Source: an uncultured bacterium (GTDB lineage: Bacteria; Krumholzibacteriota; Krumholzibacteriia; LZORAL124-64-63). Taken from it: a stretch of DNA of 64,000 nt. The notes beneath the pieces were generated by a model. The model did no database searches. It saw nothing but the letters and a program-made list of their open reading frames with translations, and was not told the DNA's origin. Every line of letters starts with the position of its first letter. Within the stretch, counting starts at the first letter, position 1. A program made the translations under genes and the position numbers. Shown one piece after another: positions 52,792 to 59,942 of the stretch. The stretch lies in contig CAIWHK010000009.1 in NCBI GenBank assembly GCA_903912525.1, positions 124,001-188,000 on the forward strand, in the 5' to 3' direction.

Positions 52792-54216
52792 ATGCGTGCA
52801 TCGAGACGGCTGCCTCTTCGACTTGTCGGGCCAATCCTTTTGTCGGTCCAGTTTTCATACCCGGCTCTTGCGGATTGGCCGGGCGATCCGCACGTCAATG
52901 TGCCGGTGAGTACCTCCGCCGGAGGTCAATACGTTCCGGCCGCTACTGGCGACGGTGCAGGTGGTGTCATCGTCGCCTGGGGGGACAAACGTAACGGCGC
53001 GAAGGACATTTTTGCCCAGTTGATTTCGGCAACGGGCGCAATTCAGTGGAGTGCCGGCGGCGTGGCTGTATGCGCCGCCGCCGGAGCGCAATTCAAACCT
53101 CAAGTCGTTTCGGACGGTGCGGGCGGGGCCATCATCGCATACTGGGTTGATGACTTTCCCGAGGTGGACATCTACGCCCAGCGAGTATCTTCGGATGGAA
53201 CTGCAAAGTGGGGAAAACTTGGTGCGGCAATTTGTGCGGCCGGCGGCCAGCAACAAGATGTTGCTCTCATCTCGGATGGCGACGGCGGCGCAATCGCTGC
53301 TTGGATGGACTTCCGCGACGGCCATTCCGTAGTTTTCGCTCAGCGCATTGGCCCTGATGGTGCATCCCGCTGGAGTCCAAACGGCGTGGCTCTTTGTCGC
53401 TCTGTCGGTAGCATGGGCGCGCCTGCCCTTGTTTCAGATGGCCGCGGCGGCGCAATCGTCACGTGGGGGGAATGGCGAAGCATCGCTCACGGGGATATCT
53501 ACGCGCAGCGTGTTTCTGCAACAGGATCACTTCTGTGGGATGTCTATGGTGTGGCTCTCTGTGACGCGCCGGGATCCCAGGACTACCCGGAGATCGTCTC
53601 AGATGGAGCAGGCGGAGCCATCGTTGCTTGGCAGGATGCGCGTGGTGATGACGTCTATTCCCAGAGGATTTCTGCCGAAGGCGCCGCGCAGTGGCCCGAC
53701 AACGGGGTGGGCGTTTGTGTTGCTCCAGGCAAGCAATGGAACCCTGAAATTGCCCCTGATGGCGAGGGAGGGGCGATAGTCGCTTGGCAGGACGCACGCA
53801 GTGGCGAGGACAACTGCGACCTTTACGCTCAGCGGATCGGGTCGGACGGTGTCGTCACGTGGGCCTCCGACGGCGCAGTCCTGTGTACGGCCGCCGGAAA
53901 ACAATGGTGCCAGGCCATCGCCTCGGACGGTGCGGGGGGCGCCATCGCTACGTGGGTGGATGTGCGCAAGGACGATTCCGACGACATCTATGCCCAACGA
54001 ATTGCGGCGAATGGTGCGGAATTGTGGGCTGCAAACGGCGTGGCCGTATGCACTGCCGACGGTCGCCAAAACGACCCATTGATTGTGGTAGACGGCGGTA
54101 GTTGCATAGTCATTTGGAATGCCGAACGAAGCGGCGAGATGCGTGGCTACACGCAAGCTCTTGATGCAGCCGGCAACCTGGGGTCAGCGATTGTCTGGAC
54201 ACTGCCCGAGCCGTGA
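52792..54216 (+). CDS. Secreted WQDxR-repeat protein
   Basis: 474 residues. A signal peptide (ASRRLPLRLVGPILLSVQFSYPALA) is followed almost entirely by about nine repeats of 47-50 residues with the pattern DGAGG(A/V)I(V/I)AW.D.R.G..DIYAQRI.A.G...W...GVA(V/L)C. The regular spacing suggests a beta-propeller or solenoid. The recurring Cys near the end of each repeat could make disulfides or bind a ligand. It is a paralogue of the C-terminal half of the upstream gene, 109 bp away. GGAGGG precedes the ATG. Function unknown. Confidence 0.78.
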   Translation: MRASRRLPLRLVGPILLSVQFSYPALADWPGDPHVNVPVSTSAGGQYVPAATGDGAGGVIVAWGDKRNGAKDIFAQLISATGAIQWSAGGVAVCAAAGAQFKPQVVSDGAGGAIIAYWVDDFPEVDIYAQRVSSDGTAKWGKLGAAICAAGGQQQDVALISDGDGGAIAAWMDFRDGHSVVFAQRIGPDGASRWSPNGVALCRSVGSMGAPALVSDGRGGAIVTWGEWRSIAHGDIYAQRVSATGSLLWDVYGVALCDAPGSQDYPEIVSDGAGGAIVAWQDARGDDVYSQRISAEGAAQWPDNGVGVCVAPGKQWNPEIAPDGEGGAIVAWQDARSGEDNCDLYAQRIGSDGVVTWASDGAVLCTAAGKQWCQAIASDGAGGAIATWVDVRKDDSDDIYAQRIAANGAELWAANGVAVCTADGRQNDPLIVVDGGSCIVIWNAERSGEMRGYTQALDAAGNLGSAIVWTLPEP

Positions 54217-54352
54217 TCGTGGATCGCCGTGCCACAAACCGACCAACCGATGATGGAATTGCTGGCCGTGCGGGCAACAGACAACCCAACCCCGACGCGA
54301 GGGTAGATCACCAGCTATCCGCGCGCAAACAATCGTGCAGGAGGAATTTGAC

Positions 54353-55057
54353 GTGACGTGTTTTCGCAGTGGCCACATCAGCGTCGCAGCGATTGTAATA
54401 GTACTGGTTGCGAGCGTATCAGGATGCACGTCCACGTCTATCAAACAAGTTAGAGAATACGAGCGCACTGGCAATATTGCGAAGCTGTCGGAGGTGACAA
54501 GAAGCCACTCGGAAGATCCGGAGATCAGGCGTGCCTCACTCGAGAGTTTGGCGAGGCTAAACTGGAAACCGACCAACGATGAACGGCTTCAGGTATACAG
54601 CTTGTTCGCGCCCCAATCGCGATGTGCGTCCGCAACCTCCCTGATGAGCATCACGAGTCCGGGCCAATTCTCAGAAATGGATGCGGCAGTTGTGAGGGCC
54701 GCCGGGTTGTTGAATGTCGACGGTAGCTGGAACAACGATGCGGCTGCCCGGACCATGTATGGTCACCTCAAAAAGCTAAACAACCATGCCGTGACAATTT
54801 CATTGTGCCAACAGATTGTGGCTCATCCGGAACTCCAAACGAAGATCCTGCTGCTTGCAATCAAGTTGGGACTGCCGGCATCCGAAAGGGATCTTGTCGG
54901 GGTGTTGTTTGTCTACGGAGACAAGATGATGGCCGAGGATTACCTGAACTGCGGATCATGGGAACTGGCGGACGGGGCACGGACCTGGGCCAGAGCAAAT
55001 GGATATGAGATTGCCACGGGCTATGGCAGCCACCGTTCGGGGTGGGGTGCGTTCTGA
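54353..55057 (+). CDS. Small helical-repeat lipoprotein of unknown function
   Basis: 234 residues. The signal sequence ends in a lipobox (LVASVSGC), followed by an alpha-helical domain resembling HEAT-type repeats (DPEIRRASLESLARLNW, and later QTKILLLAIKLGLPASE). AGGAGG lies 7 nt before GTG 54353, which I take as the start. Lower GC than the core. It converges on the next lipoprotein gene. No family recognised. Confidence 0.7.
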   Translation: MTCFRSGHISVAAIVIVLVASVSGCTSTSIKQVREYERTGNIAKLSEVTRSHSEDPEIRRASLESLARLNWKPTNDERLQVYSLFAPQSRCASATSLMSITSPGQFSEMDAAVVRAAGLLNVDGSWNNDAAARTMYGHLKKLNNHAVTISLCQQIVAHPELQTKILLLAIKLGLPASERDLVGVLFVYGDKMMAEDYLNCGSWELADGARTWARANGYEIATGYGSHRSGWGAF

Positions 55058-55092
55058 CGAAATTGACGGATCCAGGCCGTAGCCGGCGCTCA

Positions 55093-56496
55093 CTACTTCC
55101 CGCTCAACCACTTTCTCAGTGCGCCATTGGGCAATTCAGAGGCGATCGCCTGCCGGTCACCCCAGATGGCCTTCATGGTGATGTTAATGCCCGCCTCGTC
55201 ACAAATCTTCATGGCCCGTGCCGCTTCGCGCTCGTTGATCACGCGGCTGCCGCCCCAGCCGCCGTAGCCCGCGACAAGGATGCCGAGATCGGCGTAGTCG
55301 GCATTGTCCGTCACAATCCACACAGCCGCCTGCCTGGTCTCAATGTCCACTTGCGCTCGATCCAGCGCAGGCATGAGCCTGGCAAGCTCCGCCTGCTCGG
55401 GAATCCTTTGGACCGTGAAACCGTTCTCGCGTTCCGGAATGTGCCGCGGTCGATTGGCGCAGGCCGCGTCAGGGGTCACCGAGTACCAGTCATCAGACGT
55501 CAAGTTCACATGGCTGCCGGCGGTGGTGACCATGTTCTGCGTCGACGAATTGGCGGAAGCGAAGAAGCTGCCGACAGGAATGAGGACCTTCACCGGATAC
55601 GGGACCAGCTTGCGTAAGCGCACGGCAACGCGCTCGATCCCGCTGCCATGTGCCTCGATCTCGATCTTGCCTTCGTTGACCAGATCAACGATGTCGCGCC
55701 CGGTCCCCATCTCCAGGACCGCTTGGCGGGCCTGTGGCAGGTAGGGGCTGTTGGGATTCCGCGTGCAGTAGGACTTCAGCCCCTGTATCGACGGCCTGCC
55801 CATCAACTCTTTCCACTCGGTGTCGTACTTCTGCAATGCCAGCCTGCGAGAGGTGGCCTCCTGCGACCGCGGCGACGAGGGATGGCGCGAAAGAAAATCC
55901 GCATAGCCTTCCACGGTGTCATTCGTCTGGGTCACGACCCAGTCCCGTTCTCCGCACAGGTCCTCGAGACGCGCCCTCGCCTCATCGGCGTGAGGAGACT
56001 GCGGCCGGTTCTTCAGGAAGGATTCGTAGCCACTGATGAGATCGCTCTTCTTCGCCGACTCCCATGCCTCGCTGTCGTGCAGACTGATGAGTCGGGATCG
56101 GGCATCTGCGGCGTGCGTGGACGCCGGATACCGCCGTAGAAACGTTTCACAGGAATTGACGTCATCCGGATGGGCATTCACAAGCGCCCAGTCGCGATCT
56201 TCGCAGAGGACTGCCAGTCGAAGCCTGATTTCTTGCGCGCGGCTGGAATTCGGACGCTTCTTCAAGGCCGTTTCAAGTGCCGTTATCGACCCGTCCGCTG
56301 AAGCCTGTTCGAAATAGAGCCCGTCGAGTTTCTGATTCGCCTCCCTGGCCAGATCGCCTTGCGGGTATTTCCGGAGAAATTCCTCGTATGAAGCCGTCGT
56401 GTTTACTCCGCACGCGCGACGGTACATGGAGCCCATACATCCGGAAATCGCCACTATCACCAGGACGGCCATGACTATCGATGAGATTCGTTTCAC
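55093..56496 (-). CDS. TPR-like repeat lipoprotein of unknown function
   Basis: 467 residues. The lipobox is LVIVAISGC. Residues about 35-260 hold four or five degenerate repeats of some 45-50 residues of the form YE.FLR.YP.S..A.EA..RL, as in TPR/YbgF-like outer-membrane lipoproteins. The C-terminal 200 residues contain a beta-rich segment (VRLRKLVPYPVKVLIPVGSF) and ITMKAIWGDRQAIASE, without a recognised family. GTG start with AGGAG 8 nt upstream. It is the right-hand gene of the lower-GC block and ends about 360 bp before IS91 copy B. Confidence 0.75.
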   Translation of the reverse strand: MKRISSIVMAVLVIVAISGCMGSMYRRACGVNTTASYEEFLRKYPQGDLAREANQKLDGLYFEQASADGSITALETALKKRPNSSRAQEIRLRLAVLCEDRDWALVNAHPDDVNSCETFLRRYPASTHAADARSRLISLHDSEAWESAKKSDLISGYESFLKNRPQSPHADEARARLEDLCGERDWVVTQTNDTVEGYADFLSRHPSSPRSQEATSRRLALQKYDTEWKELMGRPSIQGLKSYCTRNPNSPYLPQARQAVLEMGTGRDIVDLVNEGKIEIEAHGSGIERVAVRLRKLVPYPVKVLIPVGSFFASANSSTQNMVTTAGSHVNLTSDDWYSVTPDAACANRPRHIPERENGFTVQRIPEQAELARLMPALDRAQVDIETRQAAVWIVTDNADYADLGILVAGYGGWGGSRVINEREAARAMKICDEAGINITMKAIWGDRQAIASELPNGALRKWLSGK

Positions 56497-56857
56497 AAGA
56501 ACTCTCCTTGCTCGCCGGGCACGGAACTCAAGCTGTCCGTGATTCGCAGATCAACCCTTGCCGCACAGCTGCATGTCGGACTCGCCGTGGCCGCCATAAG
56601 CCGATTGTCACCTATCGACCGGCCGAAAGTCAACCCGCCCGTCTGCACATGTCGGCACCTGACTGGGCCGCCGATGCCATGGTCTTGCGCTCGAGGAGAG
56701 GATAGTCGAAACAAACCACCATTCCCCAGCCAACCCGTCGTGTTCGCCATCTGACACCCCTCAAGTATCCCCCGCCGGCCCCCCGAAAGTCAATCACCCC
56801 ACCCCAATCCCCGTCGGCTGCCGCTATTCGCCCTGCACGGAGCCCGTTCTGCGCCGC
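56497..56857. other. 361-bp gap before IS91 copy B
   Basis: The presumed promoter region of the lipoprotein gene at 55093-56496. I see no gene or clear signal here. Confidence 0.5.
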
Positions 56858-58434
56858 CGCGGACAGACGCTTCCATCCGCCGCGCTGTGGCGCTTGCGGC
56901 ACGATCTCCGGTTCGCCTGACTTGTGGGACGACTCCCAGCCGGCGTCCTGTCCCGCCGTCTGGTCCATCTCGGGCCAGTCCGTGGTCGCGGGCGCCTGGT
57001 CGAATCCGAAGGCGAGCTACGGCGGCGATCGCGCCGGCAGCACCGCGGGCGGCTGCGTGGGCTCGCCGATGTGATCGAGAATCCGCTCGATCGTCGGCCC
57101 GTCGAGCACGAACGCGATGATGCGCATCGGCTCGCCGCACTTCGGGCATTTGAGGGGGAGGCATTCGTAGATGCGCGCCAGGAGCAGCGCCCAGCTGCGC
57201 GCCAGCTTGCGGCGGAAGTCCGGCTTGGGCTCGGCGTCGGCGGGCTTGGCGAGTCCCATCTGCTCGCGGGCCTGTTCCAGCAACTGCAGCGTCGCGCCCG
57301 CCGGTCCGGCCGACGACGTGACCGCCGCGCGCAGCGCTGCGTTGGGCGCCAGCACGCCGCAGAACCGGTGCTTGTGCAGGCGCGGCGGGGTCACCAGCTG
57401 GGACAGCAGATCGAGAAGTTCCTCGGGGGTCAGCAGCAGTTCGTTGCGGCCGTCGATGGTCGGGCGGCGCAGGCTGTAGACCAAGGTGTCGGCATTAAGG
57501 CGGCCGAGTCGCTCTTGGCTGATCGGCGGCCGTGCGCAGTAACGCACCAGCCGTTCGAGTCCGTGCCGGTCCCACCCGGGGATCGAGACCGACGCGTCGA
57601 CCGACCAGCCACCGGCGTGTTCGCTGCTGTCCAAAACGTGGAGCGCGCCGTCATCGAGATGCCCGTGGCGGTGCAGCCAACGCAGGCCGCGGGTGCGCAT
57701 CTTCGCCTGAACGGCGGCAATGTCGGACTTGTCTAGGTCCAGCGCCGGGTGGAAGACCGCCTCGCCATCGCTGCCGGCGCTGAACACGCCATCAGTCACC
57801 AGCACGTGGAAATGGACGTGACTGTTGAGATAGCTGCCGAAGCGATGAACGAACGCGACGGCCCCGAAGCGGGCATCCGGCGGGGCGCCGGGGCTGCGCT
57901 GGCGGATGGTCGTCTCGACGGCGCGCAGGAAGACGGTGAGCAGGCCGCTGATCACCTCTGGCTTGTGGCGTAGGTGCCAGCGCACGCGCTTGGGCACCGA
58001 CAGCACCCACTGGCGGTGCTGCACGCGCGGCAGGATCGCATCGACCATGTGGGCCGAGACATCGACCATGCGCCGGGTGGCGCACGACGGGCACAGGTCG
58101 CGGCCCTTGCACGAGAAGGCGACCAGGAAATCATGGCGGCAGTTGCCGCAATAGCCGCGGGCAAAACCGTGGGCCAGGATGCCGCACTTCAGTTAGTTGC
58201 GCAGCGCGGCCTCGACGTGCAGGGGCACGCCGCGGCCGTATTCGTCGCGGGCGGCCGCGCCGGCCAGCCAGGTCTCGAGGTTGGCGCGGACCACCTCGTG
58301 CAACAGCGTGGCCGCCGGGCGTCGCGGCCGGAAGGCGCGTGCGGTGGAAGCTGTCGCCGGCGGTGGACAGGTCGCAGCGGGCACGCGCGCTCCCGAACGC
58401 CTTGCGGCGGCGGGAGGTGGTGAGGCCGGCGGGG
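56858..58434 (-). mobile_element. IS91-type element, copy B (near complete)
   Basis: It begins with the same 3' end as copy A (CGCGGACAGACGC) and includes the whole transposase frame. Its transposase-5' side runs up to palindrome copy d at 58435. IS91 elements move by rolling-circle replication and lack terminal inverted repeats, so the exact outer ends are not defined here. Confidence 0.75.
57017..58384 (-). pseudogene. IS91/IS801-type Y2 transposase interrupted by a nonsense codon
   Basis: The frame encodes the whole transposase: N-terminal RPRRPAATLLHEVVRANLETW, a zinc-binding region (KCGILAHGFARGYCGNC and LCPSCATRRM), the HUH motif (SHVHFHV), RYCARPPIS, and C-terminal CPKCGEPM. One in-frame TAA at 58193-58195 lies between VEAALRN and LKCGILAHG, where relatives commonly have a tyrosine or similar residue. 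The rest is open, so a single base change probably inactivated it. A short product starting after the stop would lack part of the zinc region. Confidence 0.85.
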
Positions 58435-58452
58435 AGTTGCGCCGGCGCAAGT
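58435..58452. repeat. Dispersed 18-bp palindrome, copy d (17/18)
   Basis: AGTTGCGCCGGCGCAAGT, one base off the perfect form, at the transposase-5' side of IS91 copy B. Copy e begins 88 bp further on. Confidence 0.85.
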
Positions 58453-58522
58453 CGGACGGCCGCAGACAGACAACGCCGCGGCCATCACGTTCCTACTCGC
58501 CCTCGTTTACGAATCGCGCACC

Positions 58523-58540
58523 ACTTGCGCCGGCGCAAGT
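58523..58540. repeat. Dispersed 18-bp palindrome, copy e (perfect)
   Basis: A perfect ACTTGCGCCGGCGCAAGT, 65 bp past the Fic gene stop and 88 bp from copy d. Confidence 0.9.
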
Positions 58541-58604
58541 GCCCGGACCTTTCATGCACCAGCCCCGTCAATCCCAGGAGCAGCGGAACGCCAGAGGCCC
58601 TGTC

Positions 58605-59663
58605 TCAAGTCCTTCCATACCACGTCCCCTTGCCAACGCCGTGCCGGGCCAGGTGGTTTGCCTCGACCAGTGACGCCAGGTGCTTCTTGACGGTGTTCCG
58701 GTTCGCCCCGGTGATCTGGACGATCTCGCCGATCGTGGACCTGCCGCGTTCAGCCACGACGTCGAGAATCCTGAGCGACAGGCCGGGCAGGGCGCCCACA
58801 AGGATCTGCTCACGTTCGATCTTCGCTTCGAGGCGGCGCTTCTGCTCCCTGAGCGCGCGCAGGAACCAGCCGAGCCACGGCTGCCAATCGGGAGCCGGCG
58901 TGCGGATCGTTCGCTGAGTCTGGCGCAGCGCCAGATAGTACCCGTCCTTGTTGCCCTCGATGACGCTCTCCAGCGAGGAATACGGCACATAGGCATAGCC
59001 GCTGCGCAGGAGCAGGAGCGTGGTCAGAATACGGGACAGCCGCCCATTGCCATCCTGGAACGGGTGGATCTCCAGGAACACGACCGTGAAGATGGCGGTG
59101 ACCAGCAGTGGATGGAGCGTCTTCTCGGCAAGCGCGCCGCGGGCCCACCCGACCAGCTCGGTCATTCGTCCTGGAGTGTCGAAGGGTGTCGCCGTCTCGA
59201 AGATGACCCCCAGCTCCCTGCCGTCGGCGTCGAGCGCACTGACATGGTTGACCAGGGTCTTGTAGGCGCCGCGATGGCGTTCGTCCTTGTCGCTGAAAAC
59301 CAGCAGGTCGCGGTGCAGCTGCTTGATGTGGTTCTCGGTGAGGTCAATCGCGTCGAAATGCGCGAAGAGCGTTTCCATGACCTGCGAGTAGCCCGCGACT
59401 TCCTGCTCGTCGCGCGTGGCAAAGGCCTTGATTTCAAGATTGGCCAGCAATCGTTCCACATCGGTATCGCTCAGCTTGCTGCCTTCGATGCGCGTGGAGG
59501 ATCCGATGCTCTCGATGGTCGCCACCCGGCGCAGCGCCGTCAGGCGCTCGGGGGCCAGCGCACCAAGCGCCTTCCAGGTGCCCTTGAATTCGTCGATCTC
59601 CGCGACGAGAGCGAGAAGTTCGGGCGTGATCTGCAGGGAGTCTGTTTTGAGTGTCATACCCAT
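58605..59663 (-). CDS. Fic-domain protein (AMPylase family) with C-terminal winged helix
   Basis: About 352 residues. An N-terminal inhibitory helix motif (STRIEGSKLS, the S-x-x-x-E-G pattern) marks a self-inhibited Fic protein. The Fic core has HPFQDGNGRLSR (near residue 200), with His and Asn for nucleotidyl transfer. A C-terminal winged helix (GRSTIGEIVQITGANRNTVKKHLASLVEA) suggests DNA binding and perhaps autoregulation. Likely activity is AMP transfer to a protein Ser/Thr/Tyr. The start is uncertain: two ATGs at 59663 and 59657 have no strong ribosome-binding site, and the frame is open to 59738 across two tandem 28-bp repeats. It has no antitoxin neighbour and sits between two palindrome pairs. 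Confidence 0.88.
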   Translation of the reverse strand: MGMTLKTDSLQITPELLALVAEIDEFKGTWKALGALAPERLTALRRVATIESIGSSTRIEGSKLSDTDVERLLANLEIKAFATRDEQEVAGYSQVMETLFAHFDAIDLTENHIKQLHRDLLVFSDKDERHRGAYKTLVNHVSALDADGRELGVIFETATPFDTPGRMTELVGWARGALAEKTLHPLLVTAIFTVVFLEIHPFQDGNGRLSRILTTLLLLRSGYAYVPYSSLESVIEGNKDGYYLALRQTQRTIRTPAPDWQPWLGWFLRALREQKRRLEAKIEREQILVGALPGLSLRILDVVAERGRSTIGEIVQITGANRNTVKKHLASLVEANHLARHGVGKGTWYGRT

Positions 59664-59731
59664 AAATGTACCCACAAATAACCAGATCGACAACCAATGA
59701 ATGGTGATACCCGTAATTTTACCCAAAAATA
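59653..59731 (-). promoter_or_regulatory. Tandem 28-bp direct repeats at the Fic gene start
   Basis: 59653-59680 and 59704-59731 match at about 23 of 28 positions (shared core ATACCC-N7-TACCC), exactly 51 bp apart. The first overlaps the start codons. They could be paired operator sites for the Fic winged helix, or an old in-frame 17-codon duplication if translation starts at 59738. Confidence 0.5.
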
Positions 59732-59762
59732 TCCACAAACTGACGAGACGCGCGCCGCCCCG

Positions 59763-59780
59763 ACTTGTGCCGGCGCAAGT
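59763..59780. repeat. Dispersed 18-bp palindrome, copy f (17/18)
   Basis: ACTTGTGCCGGCGCAAGT. It begins 92 bp before copy g, a spacing like that of pair d/e (88 bp). Confidence 0.85.
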
Positions 59781-59822
59781 CCGCGAACAACCGTCATATT
59801 TGGCAACCAGTTATCCATCATG

Positions 59823-59853
59823 CTCCCCGATGTGATCGAGGATCCGCTCGATC
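59823..59853 (-). mobile_element. 31-bp IS91 transposase fragment
   Basis: This stretch repeats a piece of the transposase coding region (copy A 48144-48174, encoding IERILDHIGE on the minus strand) with one mismatch. It ends 1 bp before palindrome copy g. Confidence 0.65.
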
Positions 59854-59854
59854 C

Positions 59855-59872
59855 ACTTGCGCCGGCGCAAGT
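59855..59872. repeat. Dispersed 18-bp palindrome, copy g (perfect)
   Basis: A perfect ACTTGCGCCGGCGCAAGT, 70 bp beyond the stop of the xdh Mo-subunit gene. Copy c has the same place relative to the duplicated xdh 3' end. Confidence 0.9.
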
Positions 59873-59889
59873 CCCATACGCAAGCAAGA

Positions 59890-59918
59890 GCCCCGCCACC
59901 CTCCAAGGGCAGCGGGGC
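59890..59918 (-). terminator. Hairpin terminator of the xanthine-dehydrogenase operon
   Basis: GCCCCGC (59890-59896) and GCGGGGC (59912-59918) form a hairpin shortly after the Mo-subunit stop. A similar, slightly decayed hairpin follows the xdh fragment at 47.6 kb. The T-tract is poor. Confidence 0.5.
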
Positions 59919-59942
59919 CTCACCTCTTCGATTCGCCTCAGT

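Noticed and set aside
47566-59872. The palindromes as a CRISPR array or integron attC sites
   Set aside because: Spacing is irregular over kilobases, there are no uniform spacers, no cas or integrase gene, and the repeat lacks attC R/L box asymmetry.
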